DNA from: Alishewanella longhuensis
GTDB lineage: Bacteria; Pseudomonadota; Gammaproteobacteria; Enterobacterales; Alteromonadaceae
Direction of reading: 5' to 3'
NCBI RefSeq assembly: GCF_014653435.1
Contig: NZ_BNAO01000010.1
Span: 101,695-165,694 of the forward strand
DNA length: 64,000 nt
Shown here: positions 9,992-18,359 of the stretch, piece after piece
Layout: the number at the start of each line of letters is the position of its first letter
Position numbering within the stretch: the first letter of the stretch is position 1
The notes under the pieces: model-generated
Seen by the model: the letters and a program-made list of their open reading frames with translations, nothing else
What the model was told of the DNA's origin: nothing
Database searches by the model: none
Made by a program: the position numbers and the translations under genes

Positions 9992-10174
9992 ATGAATTTA
10001 ATGACTGTAGCTGAAGTGGCCGAGTTTTTAGGCGTACCAGAAAGCCGGGTAGAGCGCTTAGCCAGAGAGCATCTATTGGTTGCCAGTGATAAAGACAGCG
10101 AAGGCAAGCCGTTGTTTGCAGTTGATGACGTGACACGTTATAAAACTTTAGCTGAACGACTTGGCGGTTTATAA
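9992..10174 (+). CDS. Small helix-turn-helix protein (excisionase/MerR-like)
   Basis: A 60-residue protein starting at ATG 9992, with AAGGA at 9981-9985; the longer frame from 9956 has no such site. The sequence MTVAEVAEFLGVPESRVERLAREHLL reads as a winged HTH of the excisionase type, followed by LFAVDDVTRYKTLAERLGGL, where such proteins read the next helix. It stands alone and convergent to the thiamine operon, with its stop overlapping the kinase gene end by six bases. A 17-base near-palindrome (9923-9939) lies upstream. Target unknown. Confidence 0.75.
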   Translation: MNLMTVAEVAEFLGVPESRVERLAREHLLVASDKDSEGKPLFAVDDVTRYKTLAERLGGL

Positions 10175-11068
10175 AAGCAATAACTCCGCCAGCTTATGAC
10201 GCCATTGCTGTGCCGCATCTTGATAATCAGGAGCGGCTTGGTACCACAGCCAACAAAATCCACTGTATAAAACTTTTGCCAATTTCAACCGTGAGTGTAA
10301 GCTTTGTTGATAACGCAAGGCACTTTGGTTATCAGCGAAACGTCGCTTAGCATGATAATGCGTCAACATTTGCTGTTCTTGCTGCTCGCTTAACTGGAAG
10401 TGTAACGATATTGCCGCTAAGTCAAAGCTACTGTCGGTGAGTTGTGTATATTCAAAATCAAGCAACCAAATTCTTCCTGCCGCCCACAGTAAGTTTCCTT
10501 GATGTAAATCCATATGACATAGCACTAAATCGGACGGCTGCGCTTCAAATTGATGAGCATTTTGTTGCAGAGCATTAAATAAGGATGCCGCCGGCTCCAA
10601 GGCTGGCATTTGACTATTATGCATTAGCTGCCGTAAATACTGACTCACCTGCATAATAGGCGTTTGTACCTTAAGCGCATGCAACTCTGCCAGAGTACTG
10701 GCTAATAGCAATAGCCGCTCTGGTGTTAACGTAAGTGGTTTGCCGCCAGTTACATACTCACTGATCAGTAATTGCTGGTGATTATTCAGGCACAGCGGCG
10801 CCGGCGCTAAACCCACTGCAGCAGCGGCATGCTGACAACGCAACTCTTGCTGTCGACATACGCCCAATGTATCCAGAGGATAGCGACGCAGCACATACTC
10901 CCCCCGCTCAGTACGGACATAATAATTTAAATTACTTTCACCAGACGCCAGAGGTTTAACCTCCAATGGTGGATGGCTGGCAAAAAACTCCAGATGCTGG
11001 CAAAACCGTGTTATAACTGCACTGGCTCCGGCATCGAGCTTTGTTGCAGTTGATAATGACTGCGCCAT
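10169..11068 (-). CDS. Aminoglycoside phosphotransferase-fold kinase, probable thiamine kinase
   Basis: A 299-residue choline/aminoglycoside kinase-fold protein. The catalytic loop HMDLHQGN and the metal-binding LLDFEY are intact. The ATG at 11068 is chosen because the upstream extension only re-reads the preceding gene out of frame; this gives a 58-base overlap with the permease gene. As the last gene of a TPP-riboswitch operon it most likely phosphorylates imported thiamine, trapping it as thiamine phosphate (as ThiK does). The substrate is inferred from context; the family also includes choline, hydroxyethylthiazole and antibiotic kinases. Confidence 0.78.
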   Translation of the reverse strand: MAQSLSTATKLDAGASAVITRFCQHLEFFASHPPLEVKPLASGESNLNYYVRTERGEYVLRRYPLDTLGVCRQQELRCQHAAAAVGLAPAPLCLNNHQQLLISEYVTGGKPLTLTPERLLLLASTLAELHALKVQTPIMQVSQYLRQLMHNSQMPALEPAASLFNALQQNAHQFEAQPSDLVLCHMDLHQGNLLWAAGRIWLLDFEYTQLTDSSFDLAAISLHFQLSEQQEQQMLTHYHAKRRFADNQSALRYQQSLHSRLKLAKVLYSGFCWLWYQAAPDYQDAAQQWRHKLAELLLL

Positions 11069-11646
11069 GCAAAATATCCCACTAAAGCAATAATGGTATA
11101 CAGCATAAACAAGGCTGTCAGAAAATAAAGGTGTTTTTGGGCATAAACAAAAATACATACGGCATCTATTACCACCCAATACAACCAGTTTGACACTAAC
11201 TTTTTAGCAACCAGCCAAGTAGCAACGATACTAAAGGCAGTGGTTTGGGCATCTAACCAGGCGAAATCAGCATGGGTATAGTTGGCCATCAGGTACCCCA
11301 AACCCAGCCCTGTCATTGCCGTTAAACTAATCAGCAACAAATGCCGTTGCCAGGCCCATTCAAACACAGCTCGTCCGCCGGCAGCCTGTAACTTTAATTG
11401 TTGCCAGCGCCTCCAGCCGTAGAGCGCCATTCCTGCGTAGTATAAATGCAACAACGCATCTGACAGTAAGGCGGAATCCCACATGACATGAGTAAACAAC
11501 AAAGTACTGAGTAAGGCTGCTGGCCAGCACCAGATGCTTTGCTTAAGCGCCAGTATTACATAGGCCAATGCCAACAAGGTTGCCACCAGCTCTACGCTAT
11601 GCATCAGCTGCCAGTCATTAATCAGCTTACTCAGTAACTCATTCAT
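11011..11646 (-). CDS. pnuT: PnuC-family permease, probable thiamine transporter PnuT
   Basis: A 211-residue polytopic protein with about seven hydrophobic helices and the Trp-rich PnuC signature (ALKQSIWCWPAALLST near the N-terminus; VSNWLYWVVIDAVCIFVY in the C-terminal half). PnuC homologues take up nicotinamide riboside; those in thiamine operons (PnuT) move thiamine by facilitated diffusion, driven by later phosphorylation. Position behind a TPP riboswitch and beside a kinase favours thiamine. Its ATG overlaps the end of the upstream small gene by four bases. Confidence 0.85.
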   Translation of the reverse strand: MNELLSKLINDWQLMHSVELVATLLALAYVILALKQSIWCWPAALLSTLLFTHVMWDSALLSDALLHLYYAGMALYGWRRWQQLKLQAAGGRAVFEWAWQRHLLLISLTAMTGLGLGYLMANYTHADFAWLDAQTTAFSIVATWLVAKKLVSNWLYWVVIDAVCIFVYAQKHLYFLTALFMLYTIIALVGYFAWRSHYQLQQSSMPEPVQL

Positions 11647-11891
11647 GGCCGCAAATCACCTGGAATAAATTTACAAACAAACACCAACTTACCGTAGGTT
11701 TGCATCGACCACCGCATGCAGTGTTGCAGGGCCTGCATTACCTCATCATAGTCGCCAAAAATCTGCGTACTCATGGTATTGGTAATAATGTGTAAACCAG
11801 GTTGCTGCGCCAGCTGCTCAATAAAAGCCTGAATAGGACCTTTATAATCATTTGCCAGCGGGTATTTACTAATTTCTACCGATAATTGCAT
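11643..11891 (-). CDS. YkoF/MTH1187-like thiamine-binding domain protein
   Basis: An 82-residue protein that resembles one YkoF-type ferredoxin-like domain (MQLSVEISKYPL ... then the helix DEVMQALQHCMRWSM). YkoF domains bind thiamine or its pyrimidine part, and related genes are often found in TPP-regulated uptake operons. No signal peptide is visible, so it would act in the cytoplasm as a thiamine carrier or buffer. It follows the receptor gene by 11 bases. Family assignment is from memory of the sequence pattern and is moderately sure. Confidence 0.65.
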   Translation of the reverse strand: MQLSVEISKYPLANDYKGPIQAFIEQLAQQPGLHIITNTMSTQIFGDYDEVMQALQHCMRWSMQTYGKLVFVCKFIPGDLRP

Positions 11892-11902
11892 ACAAAGACT
11901 CC

Positions 11903-13981
11903 TTAAAAGCTATAGCTGGCCGTTATGCCAATACGACGCGGTTCAGCAAATTGCTCATACACATGGGGCGCATATTCATCACGGGGATCATTGCCAAAAT
12001 AAAAACCGCGTACTCCGACGTCTTTATCCAGAGCATTACGTACCCAAAGCGCCAGCTCCCAGTGCTGTACTTGATAATTTAAGCGCACATTAACCAGCTC
12101 GCTGCTACCGGCCTTGGCATTGTGGCCATCAGAATAGTAAAAGCTGCTCTTGCCCTGCACACCGGCCTGTAGCGACAGTTGCTCTGTGAACAACCAATCG
12201 GCACCGACACTGTAGTTAACCCGCGGTGCATGCGCTTGATCGCGCCCGCTAAGATCTAAGCCACTGTCAGTAACATAGTGCCCAAGGCGGGATTGCAAGT
12301 AACCCGCACTAGCAAACAATTGAAGTTGACTATTCAACTGCAGTCGGGTTTCCATCTCTACCCCATAATTACGACCACTAGCCGCATTATCAATAAAGCC
12401 AGCAAACTCAGGCCCTAAATCCGGGTTAATCCAGCCTTTTACCTGCATATCTTTGCGCCACATGTAAAAAGTCGCGACTCGGGTCGTTAAACTACCATCA
12501 GCACTGCTACCTTTTACGCCAAATTCTGCATTAATTACGCTTTCCGGATTAAAGCTGGCCTTAGTTGCTAATACCGCAAAGTTTTCATCGGCGGCTTTTG
12601 ATAAGGCCTCGCCGTTGATACCGCCAACCTTATAACCGCGCGACACTAAACCATAAAGTAGCGCTTGCGGATTAAGCTGATAATTCAGGCTGATTTTTGC
12701 GCCCCACATGGTTTTATCGGATTGCAAATTGATGCTGGCTACGTCCAGGTAGTCGTCTTTGTACTGTTCAATACGTCCACCCACCACTAGGCTTAACTGT
12801 TCAGTAAGCGCTGTGTGCGTCTCACCATATAGCGATAAATTCCGGCGCTGTAAGGCACTGGCAAAACGTTCTCGCTTATCTTCTTTTCGGCGTAAACGTT
12901 CTAACGTCAAATCTCGCGTACTGCCATAAAGACCAAACACCCAATCAGTATTGCCAAATAGTAGTCCCGCAGGTTTTGACACTAAACGATAGTCTAATGT
13001 CCATTGCTCACGTTCGCGCAAGTAACGATCCTGATAAGAATATTCCCAGGGATGTATGCCACGATAGCTCCAATCTTCATCAAAGCCATAATCAGAATCT
13101 GCATTAAGGTAACTAAGTTGGGCATTAAAATCAGCTACACTCAATCCCTGATAAGCGAGGTTCAGTGCCAACGCTTTACTACGCAACTTATCTTGCCCCG
13201 GCTCGTCCGATAGCGTGGTTCTGTTACGGTCAAGCGAAAAGGCATCATAGCCATTTTGCTGGTCAATAACATGTGCCGTTAAACCCAGTTGCAATTGTTC
13301 AGCTGCCAGATACTGTAGTTTAAAACGGCCGGTAAATTCGTCGATATTATTAGTATTGGCGCGGTTTAGATAAGTATTTTCGATAAAACCATCTGATTTT
13401 TGCTGATCCAGCGTCAGGCTATACGCCAGTTGTTCTGAAACAGCTGCACTATGATAGCCAGATAACTGCCCGCTATCGTAATTGGCTAGGCTGGCACTTA
13501 TTTTACCTTCAGGGGTAAAGGTTGGGTTTTTACTGGTAAAATTCACCATCCCCGCCAGGGCATTAGTGCCAAAGCGGGTAGCTTCCGGGCCACGAAATAC
13601 TTCCAATTGCTCAGGGTGGGCCACACTGCTAATACCCAGCCCCGCATAATCAATACCATCAATTAAAATACCCACAGAAGGGTTAATAACGTCGATAAAT
13701 TCGCTGCGCTCGCCAATACCCCGAATTTGGATAAAGCGGCCACGTGACGCGCCAGCAGCAAAATTAACATTGGCAAATTGTAGCAGAGCATCATCAAGAT
13801 GCTGTGCTGACTGCCGCTGCAGATCTTGCTCGGTTAAAACAGCAACACTACCAGCAACCTGTTGTAAATTTTGCTGTCGAAAATCGCCTTGTACCACAAT
13901 ACGTTCTATATCCTGCTCAGTAGCATGCAGAGAAAAGGTAGAAAGGATAGCAAGAGATAAAGTAGAAAAACGCAAAAACAT
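11903..13981 (-). CDS. TonB-dependent outer membrane receptor, probably for thiamine
   Basis: A 692-residue receptor. ATG 13981 has GGAG ten bases upstream and starts a good signal peptide (residues 1-20, ending LHA); an upstream ATG would place 18 polar residues before it. A TonB box-like IERIVVQ lies at 25-31. The plug domain spans roughly 45-150 (IQIRGIGERSEF, VFRGPEATRFGTNALAG), and the 22-strand barrel ends with the usual C-terminal Phe (ITASYSF). Control by a TPP riboswitch and location with pnuT indicate thiamine or thiamine phosphates as ligand, as for the predicted thiamine receptors of other Alteromonadales. Confidence 0.88.
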   Translation of the reverse strand: MFLRFSTLSLAILSTFSLHATEQDIERIVVQGDFRQQNLQQVAGSVAVLTEQDLQRQSAQHLDDALLQFANVNFAAGASRGRFIQIRGIGERSEFIDVINPSVGILIDGIDYAGLGISSVAHPEQLEVFRGPEATRFGTNALAGMVNFTSKNPTFTPEGKISASLANYDSGQLSGYHSAAVSEQLAYSLTLDQQKSDGFIENTYLNRANTNNIDEFTGRFKLQYLAAEQLQLGLTAHVIDQQNGYDAFSLDRNRTTLSDEPGQDKLRSKALALNLAYQGLSVADFNAQLSYLNADSDYGFDEDWSYRGIHPWEYSYQDRYLREREQWTLDYRLVSKPAGLLFGNTDWVFGLYGSTRDLTLERLRRKEDKRERFASALQRRNLSLYGETHTALTEQLSLVVGGRIEQYKDDYLDVASINLQSDKTMWGAKISLNYQLNPQALLYGLVSRGYKVGGINGEALSKAADENFAVLATKASFNPESVINAEFGVKGSSADGSLTTRVATFYMWRKDMQVKGWINPDLGPEFAGFIDNAASGRNYGVEMETRLQLNSQLQLFASAGYLQSRLGHYVTDSGLDLSGRDQAHAPRVNYSVGADWLFTEQLSLQAGVQGKSSFYYSDGHNAKAGSSELVNVRLNYQVQHWELALWVRNALDKDVGVRGFYFGNDPRDEYAPHVYEQFAEPRRIGITASYSF

Positions 13982-14102
13982 AGGTGATCGGCTCCAAAGC
14001 AATTTGAGGATCACACTGTTCAAAGACGACATCAAATCCGCTAACTTAAGCTAACTTAGCCTGAGTATTAAGGTAGTCAATGTGCTCTGATGGGGAGTTA
14101 GC

Positions 14103-14200
14103 ACCATCCCTCCGCCGGTATGATCCGGATCAGGTTCTAAGGGTTCGCTTGCTAGCATCTCAGCACTTTCTAACCGTAATTAAAAAGAGCACCCCTTGGT
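14103..14200 (-). promoter_or_regulatory. TPP riboswitch (THI element)
   Basis: Read on the minus strand, this region carries the conserved thiamine pyrophosphate aptamer: P2 arms AAGGG/CCCTT, the CTGAGA motif, GAACCTGATCCGGATCA and ACCGGCGGAGGGA. A short P1 (ACCA/TGGT) closes it. It lies about 120 bases upstream of the receptor start. TPP binding is expected to lower expression of the four-gene uptake operon. Downstream, GATGG/CCATC (overlapping P1) could form a competing hairpin, but no T-tract follows, so the switching mechanism is unclear. Confidence 0.95.
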
Positions 14201-14240
14201 TGCCGTTGCAGTCTATGCGCTTTTACAAAAAAAAACAATG

Positions 14241-16646
14241 TTAACGCCAACAACCTTTATCATCCAGGCAAAGTTTTAGCTGTGCCGCCAGATCAACAGC
14301 TGGCAGTGGTTTGGCAAATAAGTAGCCCTGACCGATATCACAATGATGCTGCAGTAGCGCCTTGCATTGTGCCTGGGTCTCCACGCCCTCAGCCACCACT
14401 TCTAAACCTAACTTACGCACCATAGCAATCGTAGAGGTGATAATATCGAAGTCCGCTTGATTATCTAACATGCCAAACACAAAACTTTTATCAATCTTGA
14501 TGGTATCTACCGGCATTTGCCGTAAATAGCTCAGTGAAGAGTAACCGGTACCAAAATCATCAATTGCCAGCCTAAAACCTAAGGCTTTCAAGCGCTGCAT
14601 ATTGGTGATGGTTTCGCCAATACTATTGGCTAACAAGCTTTCGGTCAGCTCAAGCTCGAACATCGCGGCAGATAATTGATGGTGCTGCAGTTGCTGCTGC
14701 AAAAAAACCGGCAAATTAGGATCATTTAACTGAGCAGCGGAAAGATTAATTGCCACTGTCAGCTCGGTAAAACCTGCCTGGCGCAGAGCAATCATGAGTA
14801 TGAAACTTTGTTCAATTACCCAGTAACCAACCGGCACCATCAGGTTCGCATATTCCAATACCGTAATAAACTCGTCTGGAGGCACCAGCCCCCGGGACGG
14901 GCTTTGCCAACGCAGTAACACTTCAAGTCCCTGTAGTTGCTGATCTAGCAAGCGGATCTTTGGCTGGGCATACAGTAAAAACTGTTGCTGCAACAAGGCT
15001 TGCTTTAGCTCACTTTCCAATGCCAGACGATTCTGATAAGCATCGAACATTTGTTGGCTATAAAAATGCAGACTATTACCACCCTGAGCTTTTGCCTGAT
15101 ACATCGCCAAATCCGCTTGGCGTACCAAGTCGTCAGGCTTTAAATGCGCATCACGGGTACAACTAATACCAATACTTACACTAAGTTGATACTGCTCTTC
15201 TGCTAGCTGCATGGGTTCCTGAAAAACGGTAATCAGGGTGTTGGCTAAATCCACCAATAATTCTGGCGAGGCAACTTCGGTAACAATCACAAATTCATCA
15301 CCGCCAAAACGACAAATGAGATCTGTTGGTGCCAGGGCTTGCCTGAGACGATTTGCCGCCTCAATTAATAACTGATCTCCTTGTTCATGACCACGGATAT
15401 CATTCACCCGCTTAAACTGATCAAGATCTAAAAACAATAAACCCAAACAGACACTACTACTACTTAATCCTGCAATACTTTTTTTCAGGTGAAACTGCAG
15501 CATATTGCGATTTGCCAAGCCCGTGAGCAGATCGAACATGGCCATGTTTTCCAGTTCCCGGGTTTTTGCTGCAATGTTGTCTTGTAGTAACTCTAATTTA
15601 CAACTTAAGGCTTCACTGGCTTTGTGCAAGCGATCGACTTCATCACTTAGCCAAGCAGAGGGCTTTGGCAACGCCTCGCGAAAAGGTCGAAACTTATTCT
15701 CAGCCAGTAGGGGTAGCGCAAACGATATCTGCAATAACCTGCCGGTTAAGCGGCGGGTTAACCAATAAGCCAGCCAGAAAAAAAGTAAAAAACAGATTAA
15801 CGCCAGAGCAATTAGTTGCCACTTAAACGTATTATTGGCCGCTTGATAAGCGGCAATATCCTCCAGCAGCAAAATTGCATACTGTTGGCGCCCCTGAGTT
15901 ACCAGTGGCAGTTGATGCACAAAATAAGGGGTCTCATTAAGTGTTAAGCCTGTCATAGTAGCTTGTTGTAAGCTCTCTGCATTAAGTTGTGCCAGTGCAG
16001 TAATGATAATCTTAGCAAAATCAATCGCCGCGGTGGTGGCTGAGAGTACAGATAAGCCCTGCTCATCAAAACGTACTATGGCCACTTCACTTTGCAAGGC
16101 TTGCCCAAGCGCTATAACAACACCTGCCAAGGTTTGACTGGAAATCAGCACCGCAATATTGCCATCCTGATCAGAGAGCGGCACGCTAACCAAACTGCTG
16201 CAATGCGCTGCACAATAAATCCGGGATTGCGGGCGCTGCTCAAGATAAGTTTGTTCTACCATAGGCATTAATGCTGCAGGAAAAGGCGCAGATTGAAACA
16301 GCGCTTCGGTGCTTTGCTCTGAAAAAAGCCATAACGATTCTATATTCAGATGTAAACTTAAGGCGTCGTACCGTTGCGATAATTCGGCTAAAAAACCCGA
16401 AAAACCTTGCTGTTGTGGCAAAGACGCCAACTCAGCAAAACTTTCAAACCAGGCTTGTTGCTGGCTTTGCAGCAATAGCTGATACTGCAAAAAATGCTGG
16501 GTAACTTGTTGTTGTTTTAATTGCTGCTGCTCTATAAAACTCTCGTTTAAACGCTCTAGCGATAAACTGGTTACCAGCACAATAAGTACCAGCATAAGAG
16601 CCAGCATCAGGCCGATAATTTTGGTATTAAAGCTAAAGAATCGCAT
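14241..16646 (-). CDS. Membrane GGDEF-EAL cyclic di-GMP protein
   Basis: An 801-residue sensor-signalling protein. TM helix 1 is at about 10-30, a periplasmic sensor region of some 245 residues lies between, and TM helix 2 is at about 277-298, followed by a HAMP-like linker. The GGDEF domain has an intact GGDEF at 448-452, but the inhibitory RxxD site is not seen (APTD at that position). The EAL domain has EVL at 575-577 and conserved ELTES and DDFGTGYSSL, so phosphodiesterase activity is likely. Its ATG overlaps the stop of the upstream barrel gene (TAATG). The periplasmic region may read the state of its two envelope partners. Confidence 0.92.
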   Translation of the reverse strand: MRFFSFNTKIIGLMLALMLVLIVLVTSLSLERLNESFIEQQQLKQQQVTQHFLQYQLLLQSQQQAWFESFAELASLPQQQGFSGFLAELSQRYDALSLHLNIESLWLFSEQSTEALFQSAPFPAALMPMVEQTYLEQRPQSRIYCAAHCSSLVSVPLSDQDGNIAVLISSQTLAGVVIALGQALQSEVAIVRFDEQGLSVLSATTAAIDFAKIIITALAQLNAESLQQATMTGLTLNETPYFVHQLPLVTQGRQQYAILLLEDIAAYQAANNTFKWQLIALALICFLLFFWLAYWLTRRLTGRLLQISFALPLLAENKFRPFREALPKPSAWLSDEVDRLHKASEALSCKLELLQDNIAAKTRELENMAMFDLLTGLANRNMLQFHLKKSIAGLSSSSVCLGLLFLDLDQFKRVNDIRGHEQGDQLLIEAANRLRQALAPTDLICRFGGDEFVIVTEVASPELLVDLANTLITVFQEPMQLAEEQYQLSVSIGISCTRDAHLKPDDLVRQADLAMYQAKAQGGNSLHFYSQQMFDAYQNRLALESELKQALLQQQFLLYAQPKIRLLDQQLQGLEVLLRWQSPSRGLVPPDEFITVLEYANLMVPVGYWVIEQSFILMIALRQAGFTELTVAINLSAAQLNDPNLPVFLQQQLQHHQLSAAMFELELTESLLANSIGETITNMQRLKALGFRLAIDDFGTGYSSLSYLRQMPVDTIKIDKSFVFGMLDNQADFDIITSTIAMVRKLGLEVVAEGVETQAQCKALLQHHCDIGQGYLFAKPLPAVDLAAQLKLCLDDKGCWR

Positions 16647-17815
16647 TAGAATCTATACGTTAATTGCAGCGCCCAAACTTGCCAGTAACGCTGATTATTA
16701 AGAGCCAAATCAGGTATCAGACTAGGTGAAAGTCTTCCTGTGCCATCTACCCAGTGATGCTCGACCTGCCATTGCCAGTTTTTGGCAAACGCATAACTGA
16801 GTCCAAACATAATACTCTGCTGATAGCCAAAATAAGCTGGAATACCGATTTCAGGCAAAGAAGAACCGCGTTTGTCGTTTTTATTTTGTGTCAGGTAATC
16901 TAGTGTGATCAGAGCGCTGAGTTTAGTGGACAATTGGTATCGCCCTAATAAATAACCGCCCTGACCTTTCTGATCGCGTCGAAAACCAGGCTGATAAAAC
17001 CCTTTTATCGACAATCGTTCTTGCATTAACTCCGCAGCTAACTCCCATTTTTCAGCTTGATAGCGCCAAGTCAGCATAAAACGCTGCACCGTCAGGTCAG
17101 CATCAAAGAAAAAATCAAAATCGGCAGCGCCATAGCTAAAGTCAGAATCCAACAAGGAAATACCATAAGTCGCCTGGCTACCCAAACTCTGCCAAAAAAG
17201 ACTGGCCTGGTGTACAAACTTTTGTTTAGCCTCTCCTTGCACCACAGGGCTGAGTAAGATCTGGCTTTGTGCCTTGGTAATATTCGTAGCCCCAAGACTC
17301 CAGTTATACTCAAGTTCACCACTGCTGCCTTGTAAATAGCCTTTAATGGCTACCCCATCGCTGGCAACCGCAATGTCGCGAAAAGCGTCATAGTAAATCG
17401 ATTGAGGCAACATAATACTGGGTCTGGTAAAGGGGACATCCCGGGTGCTGGAATACAGCCAATGCTGATTTTTATAACGCCCAAGATACAAATTAAGTTG
17501 ATGATCAAAATCATCAAGTAAACTGATATCTAAGAATAAGTAATCCAGCCGCCCTCCCTCCGGATAGCGGTTACCACCATTCAGATAAACTAACTGTCCA
17601 GATAACTTTAAGCGGGATGAAACCTTCCAATTGGCATTAATACCCACCTCTGTCAAAGCCGCAGAGAGATCACCGCTATTATTAACGGCGTTGCTTTTCT
17701 TCGCCTGCGCAAGCCCTTGCGCAAGAAAGCCATGCACACTAAGAGATTCCGCCTGGATGGAGAGCGGTAACAGACATAGTGAAATAAGTAAGTAAAATTG
17801 CCGGCTATTTTTCAT
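16646..17815 (-). CDS. Porin-like outer membrane beta-barrel protein
   Basis: A protein of 389 residues with a signal peptide (hydrophobic FYLLISLCLLPLSIQA) and alternating aromatic/polar strands ending in TYRF, typical of a beta-barrel. No family was recognised with certainty; lengths and pattern resemble porin-like proteins encoded beside GGDEF genes. ATG 17815 is used because the longer frame lies inside the upstream gene. It overlaps the upstream gene by 11 bases and the GGDEF-EAL gene by one base, so the three are translated together. Confidence 0.75.
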   Translation of the reverse strand: MKNSRQFYLLISLCLLPLSIQAESLSVHGFLAQGLAQAKKSNAVNNSGDLSAALTEVGINANWKVSSRLKLSGQLVYLNGGNRYPEGGRLDYLFLDISLLDDFDHQLNLYLGRYKNQHWLYSSTRDVPFTRPSIMLPQSIYYDAFRDIAVASDGVAIKGYLQGSSGELEYNWSLGATNITKAQSQILLSPVVQGEAKQKFVHQASLFWQSLGSQATYGISLLDSDFSYGAADFDFFFDADLTVQRFMLTWRYQAEKWELAAELMQERLSIKGFYQPGFRRDQKGQGGYLLGRYQLSTKLSALITLDYLTQNKNDKRGSSLPEIGIPAYFGYQQSIMFGLSYAFAKNWQWQVEHHWVDGTGRLSPSLIPDLALNNQRYWQVWALQLTYRF

Positions 17816-18224
17816 GTACCACCACCACCCGCACAGCTGGAGAACCTTTGTCTGTAGCCAGATAACCAATAGCGCCCGGTGTCTGTTTTAATAGTAGCAA
17901 CATCTCCTCTTCAGACTGTACTTGGGTTGGGAAGCTACCAATACCGGAGAAACGCTGCCGATCCCATATCGCATCTAATTGATAAGGAAACATTTTTAAA
18001 TAGTTCCGACTAAATCGGATATGTTGTTCATCTGCCGAATTTAGTACAAACACCTGGATGGGCTGCCCATCAGACCAACGGGTTTGCCGCATAGTAAAAA
18101 TGGCTCTGAGTTGAGATGTACTAAGCTGCTCTTCGCTCACAGATGAGTGTGCAACAACTTCCAGCGCCTTTACAGGCCAGGAAAGCAGCAGCAATAAACA
18201 GTATAAAGCACGTAGTAAAGTCAT
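17805..18224 (-). CDS. Small PstS-like periplasmic binding-domain protein
   Basis: A 139-residue exported protein (signal peptide about 1-20, ending VKA). The body resembles a single lobe of phosphate-binding PstS-like proteins: LSTSQLRAIFTMRQTRWSDG is a pattern common to this group, and TPGAIGYLATDK resembles the ligand-contact loop. At about 120 residues after processing it is much shorter than full PstS (about 320), so it may sense rather than transport. It is the first gene of the triad with the barrel and GGDEF-EAL genes. Confidence 0.75.
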   Translation of the reverse strand: MTLLRALYCLLLLLSWPVKALEVVAHSSVSEEQLSTSQLRAIFTMRQTRWSDGQPIQVFVLNSADEQHIRFSRNYLKMFPYQLDAIWDRQRFSGIGSFPTQVQSEEEMLLLLKQTPGAIGYLATDKGSPAVRVVVVHEK

Positions 18225-18359
18225 CTTATCCCTATAAACCTAACTCCGGCTAACCGGTTATTAATTATAGTCGCTTTATAAAAGCTAGCTTGACTATCTG
18301 AGTAGCAGCTTTAACTATAAGCAATAGCAGATAAAAATGTTACTAAAGTGAAAATTATT

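Noticed and set aside
11069..11179. Extension of the kinase gene
   Set aside because: It overlaps the permease gene and adds residues unlike the family; ATG 11068 is used.
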